This document shows positions 8,087 through 16,620 of a stretch of 36,040 nt of DNA, piece by piece; the first letter of the stretch is position 1; the number at the start of each line of letters is the position of its first letter. The notes beneath the pieces are model-generated. The model saw only the letters and a list, made by a program, of their open reading frames with translations, was not told where the DNA came from and did no database searches. This stretch comes from Litoreibacter sp. (GTDB lineage: Bacteria; Pseudomonadota; Alphaproteobacteria; Rhodobacterales; Rhodobacteraceae): contig JAPORH010000147.1 in NCBI GenBank assembly GCA_026710325.1, positions 1-36,040 on the forward strand. The letters run 5' to 3'. The position numbers were made by a program, and so were the translations under genes.

Positions 8087-9268
8087 ATGATACGGGCCCT
8101 TTTGATCGCATGTTGTGCGGCCTTTTTGTCGGTGGTTTCTGCCGCCGCTGAAGACTTGCGCGCGCTGGCGCGGCTCGACCCGCTCGGCTCATCCATTGTC
8201 GATGTCGACAAGGGTGTGATCGTGACGCTGGCAATCACGCAGGCCGTCCCATACCGCGTCTTCACTCTGAGTGATCCAAAACGTGTTGTGATTGAGTTTC
8301 GGGAGGTGGCATTCGGATCAGACGCGGACCTTGAGATGCTTGACCGCTCCGAATTGATCATGTCGGTCACCGGCGGGCCGTCTCGACCCGGATGGTCGCA
8401 AATGCAACTTGAGCTTTCAGAGCCGTTGGAGGTGACCCAAGCCGCCCTCAGGACGGATGCACAAGACGGGGATGCGATCGTATCCCTACTTTTGGGTCCC
8501 ACCAGCGAAGACGCATTTTTGGACGCTGTCGAAGCATCTAACGCGGCTATTACGACCGATCCAACCCAAGGCGATGACGGAGCCCTCGTTGTGGTTCTCG
8601 ATCCTGGCCATGGCGGCGTCGATCCCGGCGCGCAGAGGCAAGGGTATGACGAGGCCGATTTGATGCTGAAATTCGCACAGGAGCTGAAGGATGCTCTTTT
8701 GCGTGGTGGGGTGGACCGGGTTGCTCTGACGCGCACGGATGACAGTTTTGTCTCTCTGCCTGCTCGCATCTCCATCGCGCGTGCGGCGGGTGCGGATTTG
8801 CTGATTTCGCTACACGCTGATGCCCTGGCGGAGGGGTATGCAACCGGGACCACGGTCTACACCTTGTCGGAAGAGGCCTCAGACCGGGCAAGCGCACTGC
8901 TTGCGGAACGGCAAGACCGTCAAGATATTCTCGCAGGCGTCGATTTGCGGGAACAAGACGACCAGATCGCCACGATTTTGATGTCGCTCGCGCGGCTTGA
9001 AACCGCGCCGCGTGCTGACCGGTTGGCCGAAACGCTGGTCGAAAGCCTGCGCGAAAGCATCGGCAAACTCAACAATCGTCCACGTCGCAGCGCCGGGTTT
9101 TCGGTGCTTAAAGCGCAAGATATTCCGTCGGTTCTGATCGAGCTGGGCTTCATGTCTGCGCAAGAGGACCTTGATAATCTGCTCGATGCTGAATGGCGCA
9201 AACGGGCGGCCGCTGGTATTGTTAATGCCGTGACTCTCTGGGCCTTGGACGAGCAAGCGCGCGGCTAG
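8087..9268 (+). CDS. amiC: Periplasmic N-acetylmuramoyl-L-alanine amidase (AmiC-like)
   Basis: Zinc hydrolase of 393 residues that cleaves the bond between muramic acid and the stem peptide, needed for daughter-cell separation. A signal peptide covers residues 1-21. An AMIN-type beta domain (about 30-135) would target the septal wall, and an Amidase_3 domain fills residues about 168-385. The zinc ligands are His175 (LDPGHGG), Glu189 (YDEAD) and His243 (SLHADA), with catalytic Glu352 (VLIELGFMS). All are present, so the enzyme should be active. Amidases of this type are often autoinhibited and activated by an EnvC/LytM partner. The M23-domain protein encoded at about 15.1-16.5 kb is a conceivable partner, although that is speculative. 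The gene precedes PBP1A, which has its own promoter. Confidence 0.92.
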   Translation: MIRALLIACCAAFLSVVSAAAEDLRALARLDPLGSSIVDVDKGVIVTLAITQAVPYRVFTLSDPKRVVIEFREVAFGSDADLEMLDRSELIMSVTGGPSRPGWSQMQLELSEPLEVTQAALRTDAQDGDAIVSLLLGPTSEDAFLDAVEASNAAITTDPTQGDDGALVVVLDPGHGGVDPGAQRQGYDEADLMLKFAQELKDALLRGGVDRVALTRTDDSFVSLPARISIARAAGADLLISLHADALAEGYATGTTVYTLSEEASDRASALLAERQDRQDILAGVDLREQDDQIATILMSLARLETAPRADRLAETLVESLRESIGKLNNRPRRSAGFSVLKAQDIPSVLIELGFMSAQEDLDNLLDAEWRKRAAAGIVNAVTLWALDEQARG

Positions 9269-9323
9269 GCGCGAAAGTGATGACATTCGGCGAATTTACA
9301 CCGCGTCAGAGCGTGCGAGCGTT

Positions 9324-9352
9324 TTGACGCTGGAGCTTGAACTGCTTATACA
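9324..9352 (+). promoter_or_regulatory. Probable sigma-70 promoter of mrcA
   Basis: TTGACG (9324-9329) and TATACA (9347-9352) are 17 bases apart, close to consensus. Initiation near 9359 would leave a leader of about 20 bases before the GTG start of PBP1A. This suggests PBP1A (and prfB behind it) need not depend on the amidase promoter. Confidence 0.6.
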
Positions 9353-9379
9353 AGAGGCAGAGTTTTAACGGGGTGAGCC

Positions 9380-11902
9380 GTGGTTTTACGTGCGATTCTG
9401 TCCTTCTTCGGATCGATCTTTAGCCTGATAACCTTGGGCGCTTTGGCTGTCGCGATCATGATTGCGGCCATCTTTGTGATGTTTGCCAATGATTTGCCTG
9501 ACACGGACGAGCTTGCGCAATATGCGCCGCCGACGATCAGTCGTATCTATTCGGGCCAGGGCGAGTTAATGGATGAGTTCGCCGAGGAGCGTCGCCTTTT
9601 CGCGCCCGCCGAAGAAATTCCTGATCTGGTCAAGCAGGCCTTTATTTCCGCCGAGGATAAGAATTTCTATACCCATGCCGGGTATGACCCGATGGGGATG
9701 GCGGCTGCTGCGCTTGACGCGGCGCAAGGCGGACGCCTGCGCGGCGCTTCAACAATCACGCAGCAGGTGATGAAAAACTTCCTTCTGGGTGGCGAACGCT
9801 CGGCGGAACGCAAGATCAAGGAAATCATCCTCGCAGCGCGGATCGAAGGGACGCTCAGCAAGGATCAAATTCTTGAGCTTTACCTGAACGAGATTTTCCT
9901 GGGGCAGAACAGTTTCGGCGTCGCTGCTGCGGCTCAGACCTATTTCAACAAAACCTTGCCGGAACTGACGACGGAAGAGGCGGCTTATCTTGCGGTGCTG
10001 CCAAAGGCGCCCTCGAACTACCACCCGGTCCGCCAGAAAGAGACCGCGATCGGTCGCCGCAACTTCGTGCTTCGCGAGATGTATGAGAATGGCTATATCG
10101 ACAAGGCCGAGCATGACCGCGCGCGCGAAGCGCCCTTACGGACCGTTCAAAGCGGCGATTTTCCTGCGTTTAAGAACCAAATTCCGGATCGTGACTACTT
10201 CACGGATGAAATTCGTCGGCAACTCTCCTCCGATTTCGGGAAGGAAGAGTTTTTCGGTGGTGGTTTGACGATCCGCGCCACAGTGGATGAGGAGTTGCAG
10301 AAAGAAGCGGCAGCCTCTCTGCGCAAAGCTCTGGAAGACTATGATCGCGCGCAAGGCGTGTTCCACCAAGTCGCGACCAAGATCGAACCGGAAGCTTTGG
10401 AAAATGACGGCTGGCAAGATGCGCTAAAGGGCACTGTCTTCCCGCGAGATATTGCGGGCTGGGATGCCGCCGTCGTGCTCGGTTTCGAAGGCGTAGACGC
10501 GCGGATCGGCGTTGATGACAAGGGTGTGGGTGTCTTGCGTGGCTCTACTGTCGGTTGGGCGCGACCGCGCCGGGGCGATGGCACGCTCGGGTCTGCCCGC
10601 GCTTCGGCGGATAATCTGCTGCAGGTTGGTGATGTTATTCATGTGAGCGCCCGCGACGATGGCTCTTATGCGCTGCGGCAGGTGCCGCAGGTGCAGGGCG
10701 GATTCATGGCCATGGATGTGAATTCCGGTCGTGTCTTGGCGATGCAGGGCGGGTTTTCCTACCAGCATTCGGTCTTTAACCGTGCGACGCAGGCGAAGCG
10801 CCAGCCGGGCTCCTCCTTCAAGCCTTTTGTTTACGCAGCGGCTCTGGATTCAGGCTTCGCGCCAAATACGATCGTGGTCGACGCTCCGATTGAGGTGAAC
10901 ACGCCGCAAGGGCTTTGGCGACCACGTAACGCATCCAACCGTTTCTATGGCCCTGCGCCCTTGCGTATCGGGATCGAACGCTCGCGCAATTTGATGACGA
11001 TCCGCCTGGCCGAGGAGATCGGCATGGGCACCGTCGCCAACTATGCAGAACGTTTTGGTGTTTATGACGACATGACCCCGTTCCTGTCCAACGCGCTCGG
11101 CGCGCAGGAGTCGACCTTATTCAAGATGGTCGCGGCCTATGCGATGTTCGCCAATGGCGGCGAACGGGTGGAGCCGACCTTGGTTGACCGCGTGCAGGAC
11201 CGTTGGGGCCGTACCGTCTATCGTCATGACCAACGGACCTGCGGCGAATGCCAGCAGGCTGAGCTTGAGGACGCGTTCGCGCCGAAAATCTACTCCAACC
11301 GCGAACGCGTGATGAACGCGATCACTGCCTATCAGCTCACCTCGATGATGCGCGGCGTTGTGGATCGAGGCACGGCGGCCAAAACCGTTAACCTGGGCGT
11401 TCCGACCGCGGGTAAGACTGGCACGACAAATGATGCGAAAGACGTGTGGTTTGTCGGCTTCACATCCAACATCGTGGCGGGCTGCTACATCGGTTATGAT
11501 CGCCCACGCTCCTTAGGCAAAGGTGCGTCAGGCGGTGGCATGTGTGGCCCCGTATTTGATCGGTTCATGGAAAAGGCGACCGCCAAATACGGGGGCGGCG
11601 CATTTGAGGTGCCCGCGGGCGGGTATTTCGTGCCAATTGACCGCTTCACCGGCGCCGTTCTGCCGCAAGGTGCCTCGGGCGACTATGTTGTGAGCGAATA
11701 TTTCCGTGATGGCGAACTGCCTGCTTATGGCCTCGGCAGCATCTTGGATGGCGGATTTGCCATGGGTCAAAACCTGAACCTCATCGCGCGCGGCGATACA
11801 GATGTGAACGCGACAACCACCGTGACGACGACCACCGGGCAAACGGCGGTTATCCCGAAAAACGCCAACATCGGGACGATCAGTTTGGGTGGCCTCTACT
11901 AG
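9380..11902 (+). CDS. mrcA: Penicillin-binding protein 1A, bifunctional peptidoglycan synthase
   Basis: Class A PBP of 840 residues that polymerises glycan strands and cross-links them at the outer face of the inner membrane. A transmembrane helix spans residues about 10-34. The GT51 transglycosylase has catalytic Glu92 in SAEDKNFYTH. An OB-like insert typical of PBP1A follows (about 310-430). The transpeptidase domain carries Ser478 in SSFK (478-481), the SRN motif at 535-537 and KTG at 679-681. All catalytic motifs are intact. Translation starts at GTG 9380, placed just before the membrane helix; no ATG lies nearby in frame. A low-complexity threonine-rich tail (about 815-830) ends the protein. 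The stop is 58 bases before prfB, so the two are probably cotranscribed. Confidence 0.95.
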   Translation: MVLRAILSFFGSIFSLITLGALAVAIMIAAIFVMFANDLPDTDELAQYAPPTISRIYSGQGELMDEFAEERRLFAPAEEIPDLVKQAFISAEDKNFYTHAGYDPMGMAAAALDAAQGGRLRGASTITQQVMKNFLLGGERSAERKIKEIILAARIEGTLSKDQILELYLNEIFLGQNSFGVAAAAQTYFNKTLPELTTEEAAYLAVLPKAPSNYHPVRQKETAIGRRNFVLREMYENGYIDKAEHDRAREAPLRTVQSGDFPAFKNQIPDRDYFTDEIRRQLSSDFGKEEFFGGGLTIRATVDEELQKEAAASLRKALEDYDRAQGVFHQVATKIEPEALENDGWQDALKGTVFPRDIAGWDAAVVLGFEGVDARIGVDDKGVGVLRGSTVGWARPRRGDGTLGSARASADNLLQVGDVIHVSARDDGSYALRQVPQVQGGFMAMDVNSGRVLAMQGGFSYQHSVFNRATQAKRQPGSSFKPFVYAAALDSGFAPNTIVVDAPIEVNTPQGLWRPRNASNRFYGPAPLRIGIERSRNLMTIRLAEEIGMGTVANYAERFGVYDDMTPFLSNALGAQESTLFKMVAAYAMFANGGERVEPTLVDRVQDRWGRTVYRHDQRTCGECQQAELEDAFAPKIYSNRERVMNAITAYQLTSMMRGVVDRGTAAKTVNLGVPTAGKTGTTNDAKDVWFVGFTSNIVAGCYIGYDRPRSLGKGASGGGMCGPVFDRFMEKATAKYGGGAFEVPAGGYFVPIDRFTGAVLPQGASGDYVVSEYFRDGELPAYGLGSILDGGFAMGQNLNLIARGDTDVNATTTVTTTTGQTAVIPKNANIGTISLGGLY

Positions 11903-11960
11903 TGGACCTCAGCGCAACTTGCGCTTAGGTAGATACGGCAATACCAAAGAGATCAGAGAT

Positions 11961-13082
11961 ATGCGCGCTGACGCCCAAAATGCCGTTGAGGCCATCACCA
12001 AATCGCTTGAGTTACTTAAGTCCCGGATGGGGTGGGAGACCGCTCAACACCGGCTTGAGGAGTTCAACGCGCGCGTTGAAGATCCGACCCTTTGGGATGA
12101 CCCTGAAAAGGCGCAAAAACTGATGCGCGAGCGCCAGTCGCTCGTTGACGCCATGGACAGTTACACCTCTATGCAGGCCGAGCTGGACGACAATGTTGAG
12201 CTTATTGAGCTTGGCGAGATGGAAGAGGACGAGGAGGTCGTCACAGAGGCTGAGGAAGCGCTGAAAGCGCTGGTTGAGAAAGCCGCCGCCAAAGAGCTGG
12301 AAGCGCTTCTGGACGGGGAGGCCGACAGCAACGATACCTTCCTTGAAATCAACGCGGGCGCGGGTGGGACTGAAAGCTGTGACTGGGCGTCAATGCTGGC
12401 GCGCATGTACACCCGTTGGGCGGAGAAGCGCGGCTTCAAGGTTGAACTACAATCGCAATCGCCGGGTGATGAGGCGGGGATCAAATCGGCGGCCTACAAG
12501 ATCAGCGGGCATAACGCTTATGGCTGGCTGAAATCCGAAAGTGGCGTGCACCGGCTGGTGCGCATCTCCCCATTTGACAGTGCAGCCAAACGGCACACGT
12601 CGTTTACCTCCGTTTGGGTCTATCCGGTGGTCGATGACAATATCGAGATTGAGGTGAACCCCTCCGACATCCGCATCGATACATACCGTTCCTCCGGGGC
12701 AGGTGGTCAGCACGTCAACACGACCGACTCTGCCGTTCGGATTACGCATGAACCAACAGGGATTGTCGTGACCAGTTCCGAGAAGTCGCAGCACCAGAAC
12801 CGGGACATCGCGATGAAAGCGCTGAAATCGCGTCTGTATCAATTGGAGCTGGACCGCCGGAACGAGGCGATCAATGAGGCGCATGAAAACAAAGGCGACG
12901 CGGGCTGGGGCAACCAGATCCGCTCTTACGTGCTGCAACCTTACCAGATGGTCAAAGACCTACGCACGAATTTCGAAACCTCCGACACCAAGGGCGTTTT
13001 GGACGGCGATCTGGATGGGTTCATGGCAGAGACGCTGGCGCAAAACGTCGCTGGAAAAAGCCGCGGTGAGGCGCAAGGTTAG
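11961..13082 (+). CDS. prfB: Peptide chain release factor 2
   Basis: Reads UGA and UAA stop codons and triggers peptide release on the ribosome; 373 residues. The GGQ catalytic motif is at 248-250 (SGAGGQHVNTTDSAVR), and the SPF stop-codon reading motif is in VRISPFDSAAKRH. The N-terminal acidic helical domain (about 1-110) is typical of RF2. The start at 11961 (MRADAQNAVEAI) matches where the family begins in alphaproteobacteria; the open frame extends upstream into the end of mrcA but without conserved sequence. No programmed frameshift is needed, because the first 25 codons are in the same frame as the rest. It converges on the MFS gene with only 6 bases between the stop codons, where a small inverted repeat (CGTCT/AGACG, 13086-13098) spans the MFS stop. 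Confidence 0.95.
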   Translation: MRADAQNAVEAITKSLELLKSRMGWETAQHRLEEFNARVEDPTLWDDPEKAQKLMRERQSLVDAMDSYTSMQAELDDNVELIELGEMEEDEEVVTEAEEALKALVEKAAAKELEALLDGEADSNDTFLEINAGAGGTESCDWASMLARMYTRWAEKRGFKVELQSQSPGDEAGIKSAAYKISGHNAYGWLKSESGVHRLVRISPFDSAAKRHTSFTSVWVYPVVDDNIEIEVNPSDIRIDTYRSSGAGGQHVNTTDSAVRITHEPTGIVVTSSEKSQHQNRDIAMKALKSRLYQLELDRRNEAINEAHENKGDAGWGNQIRSYVLQPYQMVKDLRTNFETSDTKGVLDGDLDGFMAETLAQNVAGKSRGEAQG

Positions 13083-13088
13083 TCCCGT

Positions 13089-14609
13089 CTAGGAGACGAC
13101 GCTGCTCAACTCCGGCTCGTCTTTTTCTTTTTCCGGTCCGCGCGGTGTCCGCCCGCTGAAGATCGAAATAACGGCCGCGACAAGACAGAGCTGGCACGCC
13201 ACCCAGGTGAACCGAGCGAACGCCTCGTTTGACGCATTTGCATGGCTTTCCAAGGCGGAGTACTCGCCAAAACTGCCTCCGCCCTCGGCGCCTCCATAGG
13301 TCACCGCAATCACGCTTCCCATCATAGCAACAGAAATCAGTCCGGCCATTCGGGTTACGGCGTTGTTGACCCCGGAGGCCGTGCCGGTTTTATGGCTTTC
13401 AACAGAGCCCATGACGGCTGTTGAAAGCGGCGCTACAACAAGCGCCATCCCAATCCCTTGCAAACACATTGCGGGCATTACGGCGCCCCAGAAGTTCTGA
13501 CTATGCGCCACATAGGACAGCGCGCCATAGCTTGCTGCCAGGATCAGCGAGCCTAGCACCAACAAAGGCGCGGGCCCGTATTTATCCGCGGTCTTGCCTG
13601 CCATCCCCGACAAAGCCGCAATGAAGAATGACAGGGGCGCATAGGCAGCCGAGGTTTCAATCTCCGTGATGCCCCAACCGCCGACGACGGCCATCGGCAG
13701 GTACATCGCGATTGTCGAGAAAGAGAAGTAAATGAAGAAGCTGACGATATTGGCGATGGTGAAGCGCAGGTTGCGGAACAGCTCCAGTGGCACCATCGGG
13801 TGGGGGCTGCGCGCTTCCACCCAAAGAAACGCGCCCATTGCCAGCGCTCCTGCGCCTAGGAAGGCGATGCCGCGCGCATCAATTAGGTTGCCATGTTCGG
13901 CACCAGTAAGCCCCCACGCGATCAGCCCCAGTCCTAGGGTCGCCAATATGCCGCCTGGGAAATCGACGCCGCGCTCGGGTTGCGGCGGGTCGCGTTCAAC
14001 CTTGGTCCACAACACGAAAAGCGCCAATGCGCCGAGGGGCAAGTTGATTGCAAAAATCCAACGCCAGGTGTGGATGTCGCCATATGTCAGCGCCAGACCG
14101 CCAATGATCGGGCCAAGCGCGGCGGTGATGGCTGAGGAGGCCGCCCAAATGCCAATTGCGCGGCCGCGCTCTGCGGCCGGATAGGCGCGTGAGATCAATG
14201 CCAGCGAGCCCGGCACCATGAAGGCCGCGCCGATCCCTTGCAACCCGCGCGCTGCGATCAAGAACTGTGGGGTGGGGGCCAAAGCGCAGGCCATCGACGC
14301 CACGACAAACAACATGATCCCGCCGGCAAAAACGCGGGCCAACCCAAACCGGTCGCCAATTGCCCCGCCTACGAGAATGAGCGCGGAAAGAGCAAGCATA
14401 TAGGCGTTGGAGATCCATTGTGCCTGCACAAGTGTGGCGACTAACGAGTCGCGCATGCCTGGAAGCGCAATTGCCACCATCGAGCCATCAATAAATCCAA
14501 GGCCGGATGCGAGAATTGCTGCAAATAAAATATACTTGCGCGCCTCAGGGGCGCATAAATCATACGCTCCCGAGCCCAAGCTGGGCTCCGGAGCAGTGGT
14601 TGCAGTCAT
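13089..14609 (-). CDS. MFS multidrug exporter, DHA2 (14-TM, EmrB/QacA) type
   Basis: Inner-membrane proton-coupled drug or metabolite exporter of 506 residues. The length and hydrophobic profile fit 14 transmembrane helices. Motif A is GDRFGLARVF (after helix 2), and motif C-like GPIIGG lies in helix 5, as in antiporters. The C-terminal tail is charged (GPEKEKDEPELSS). The start codon lies 5 bases after the bactofilin stop, so the gene is the last member of a M23 peptidase-bactofilin-MFS operon. Its AGAGC-like ribosome site lies inside the bactofilin 3' end. The substrate cannot be deduced. The pairing with a cytoskeletal/wall module is unusual and may be only positional. Confidence 0.88.
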   Translation of the reverse strand: MTATTAPEPSLGSGAYDLCAPEARKYILFAAILASGLGFIDGSMVAIALPGMRDSLVATLVQAQWISNAYMLALSALILVGGAIGDRFGLARVFAGGIMLFVVASMACALAPTPQFLIAARGLQGIGAAFMVPGSLALISRAYPAAERGRAIGIWAASSAITAALGPIIGGLALTYGDIHTWRWIFAINLPLGALALFVLWTKVERDPPQPERGVDFPGGILATLGLGLIAWGLTGAEHGNLIDARGIAFLGAGALAMGAFLWVEARSPHPMVPLELFRNLRFTIANIVSFFIYFSFSTIAMYLPMAVVGGWGITEIETSAAYAPLSFFIAALSGMAGKTADKYGPAPLLVLGSLILAASYGALSYVAHSQNFWGAVMPAMCLQGIGMALVVAPLSTAVMGSVESHKTGTASGVNNAVTRMAGLISVAMMGSVIAVTYGGAEGGGSFGEYSALESHANASNEAFARFTWVACQLCLVAAVISIFSGRTPRGPEKEKDEPELSSVVS

Positions 14610-14614
14610 CGAGC

Positions 14615-15112
14615 TTAGCTCTTTGCTGTCTCTGGTTTAGGTGCGGCTGGTTTGGACGCGCCGGTGTTCAAAGGGTCGTCCTGGCGTTGGACAGAACCTT
14701 CGAAATGCGCGCCAGATTCAATAGCGATCGTCTTGTGAATGATGTCGCCTTCCACACGTGCGGTGGAGGTCAGGCGCACTTTCAAGCCACGCACGCGGCC
14801 GACGATGCGGCCATTGACCACGACGTCATCGGCAATGATCTCGCCTTTGATCACGGCGCTTTCGCCAACAGTTAGAAGATGAGCACGGATATCGCCTTCG
14901 ACGGTGCCTTCTACTTGGATGTCACCGGTGGTTTTCAGGTTGCCGGTGATGGTCAGGTCGCTCGAAAGGGTTGAGGGGGCCGCCTTTGGGCGTGGCGCGC
15001 TGTTGGTCAACTCCATCGGTTTGGATGCGCTCGGCGCGCTGTCCGCCGCCGGTTTTGGGGTGTCGCTTTCGGTCGAACCGGAAGCTTCGTTGATTTTGCT
15101 TTTAGAAAACAT
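14615..15112 (-). CDS. Bactofilin (DUF583 polymer-forming cytoskeletal protein)
   Basis: Protein of 165 residues that assembles, without nucleotides, into membrane-associated filaments. A disordered Pro/Ala/Ser-rich N-terminal tail (about 1-48) precedes a right-handed beta-helix core (about 50-145) with the characteristic repeats GNLKTTGDIQVEGTVEGDI and ADDVVVNGRIVGRVRG. A disordered tail rich in Pro, Lys and Ala ends the protein. The start overlaps the 3' end of the M23 peptidase gene by 11 bases, which points to translational coupling. In Caulobacter, Hyphomonas and Helicobacter, bactofilins position cell-wall enzymes, in the last two cases an M23 peptidase. The same partnership is inferred here. 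Confidence 0.92.
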   Translation of the reverse strand: MFSKSKINEASGSTESDTPKPAADSAPSASKPMELTNSAPRPKAAPSTLSSDLTITGNLKTTGDIQVEGTVEGDIRAHLLTVGESAVIKGEIIADDVVVNGRIVGRVRGLKVRLTSTARVEGDIIHKTIAIESGAHFEGSVQRQDDPLNTGASKPAAPKPETAKS

Positions 15113-16496
15113 CTCGTCCTGCCTTGATATAGGTCATAGGGTTTACCGGATTGCCATTAACACGGACCTCATAGTGAAGATGAGTCCCGGTCACCCGCCC
15201 AGTGGCTCCCATACCACCAATACGATCGCCACGCGATACCCTTTCTCCTACCTTGACATTAATTTTCGACAGATGTGCGTAGCGTGTCTCGATTCCGTAG
15301 GCGTGCTTGATCTTGACCAGGCGTCCATAGCCAGACTGCCAGCCCGCATGGGTCACGACGCCGTCGGCTGAGGCATAAATTGGTGTCCCCGTCGACGCCG
15401 CAAAATCAACGCCAGCGTGCATGCGGCGTCCCGCGCCTTTAGGATCGTTTCGATACCCAAAGCCGGAGGTAAAGCGGAACGCATCTTTGACCGGCATGGC
15501 GACCGGTGTTTTATCAGCTGCAATGCGGAACAGATTGATGCGGTCCAGCTCCTTGAGGATGAGGTTCGCGCGATCCGTCGTCGCGTCCTCAATTGTCTCG
15601 CCACCCGATGTGGATTTGGTCGCTGGCAAAAGCGGGCCGCCTTGGCCGGAATAGCCACGGCGCACCTCATTCAGAATGCTCTCGGTTGGCATGCCTGCGG
15701 CGCGGAACATTTTGTCCAACGGCTCAAGGGAGATAGTAACCGCTTCTTCCAACCGCTCAAAAATACGGTTGTTGCGGTCTTCGTTGAGCTTCATCTCAAA
15801 CTCGAGGTCCGCGACGATCTGCTCCGCCTCGGACGAAAACTTCAGAGCTTCGTCTCGCTCGGCTGCCGTGCGTTCCAAAGCAGAGGTGAGGAAAGCGACC
15901 GAGCCGTCCACAGATTTCGCCTGTGCCACGAGAGGTGCGTCACCCGCCTTGGCCGCTTCAAGCTCGGCAACCATCGTCGCATATTCTTCGCGCGCTGAGT
16001 CACGTTCTTGCATGGTGCGGCGCAACGTCTTCTGGATCACCTCGATCCCGGTCTCAAGCTCGGTGCGGCGATCTTCCGAGGCAAGAACCTCGCTCTGCAT
16101 TTTCGAAATCTGTTCCAGCGCGATAAAGAAACGGTCCTGCGCTGCCGCGGCCTCAGAGGCGCGATCGTCGCGTTCTTGGCTCAAGGCGTTCAGACGCGCT
16201 TCATAGATGGCGCGTTCTCTTTGCGACTGCTCGCGCTGGTTGCCGGAACTCAGCGTGTCCATTAGGAAGATCGCGGTGACGAGAATAGTCCAACTCATCA
16301 ATACGCAAGCGCCAGCGCCAATACCTGCGATGGTCAATGGGCGCATCCGAATAAAGCGTGTGCCTGTTTCTGACTTCACGAAAATACGCTGTTCCGGCAG
16401 CTTGCGCTCAAGCGCGTGGTTCAGCTTGTCTAGCAGTCGCGTGTGCAAAATGTGCCCCGTTTTCTTGTCCAGCATCCGGCCGCTATGTGTCCCCAC
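15102..16496 (-). CDS. Membrane-anchored M23 (LytM) peptidoglycan endopeptidase with coiled coil
   Basis: Protein of 464 residues. A short cytoplasmic N-terminus (about 50 residues, basic) precedes one transmembrane helix (about 54-79), a long periplasmic coiled coil (about 85-255) and a C-terminal M23 domain (about 340-460). The zinc ligands are complete: His360 and Asp364 (HAGVDF) and the HxH pair His439/His441 (THLHYEV). It should therefore be an active D,D-endopeptidase cutting cross-links, unlike degenerate EnvC-type activators. The start is GTG at 16496; an in-frame ATG at 16475 is an alternative because the GGAGG upstream is rather far (13 bases) from the GTG. It overlaps the bactofilin gene, and the cytoplasmic tail could be the part that binds bactofilin filaments. 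That binding is an inference. Confidence 0.9.
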   Translation of the reverse strand: MGTHSGRMLDKKTGHILHTRLLDKLNHALERKLPEQRIFVKSETGTRFIRMRPLTIAGIGAGACVLMSWTILVTAIFLMDTLSSGNQREQSQRERAIYEARLNALSQERDDRASEAAAAQDRFFIALEQISKMQSEVLASEDRRTELETGIEVIQKTLRRTMQERDSAREEYATMVAELEAAKAGDAPLVAQAKSVDGSVAFLTSALERTAAERDEALKFSSEAEQIVADLEFEMKLNEDRNNRIFERLEEAVTISLEPLDKMFRAAGMPTESILNEVRRGYSGQGGPLLPATKSTSGGETIEDATTDRANLILKELDRINLFRIAADKTPVAMPVKDAFRFTSGFGYRNDPKGAGRRMHAGVDFAASTGTPIYASADGVVTHAGWQSGYGRLVKIKHAYGIETRYAHLSKINVKVGERVSRGDRIGGMGATGRVTGTHLHYEVRVNGNPVNPMTYIKAGRDVF

Positions 16497-16620
16497 ACGT
16501 TAATAGCAGCCTCCCCATCTGTTGGATAAAAGAAATAGGCTATTTTCTCAAGAAAGAGTCACGTCTGACGTCACTTTAACGCGGATAGTTGCTTATCCCG
16601 TTGGTCGGGCAGTTGGCACC

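Noticed and set aside
11889-11961. A possible RF2-type programmed frameshift or longer N-terminus for prfB
   Set aside because: The conserved protein begins at 11961 and reads through in one frame. The upstream codons overlap mrcA and show no family sequence, and no CTT-TGA-C slip site is present.
13086-13098. The CGTCT/AGACG inverted repeat between prfB and the MFS gene as a bidirectional terminator
   Set aside because: It has only five pairs around three bases and no T-run in either direction; it is too weak to call.
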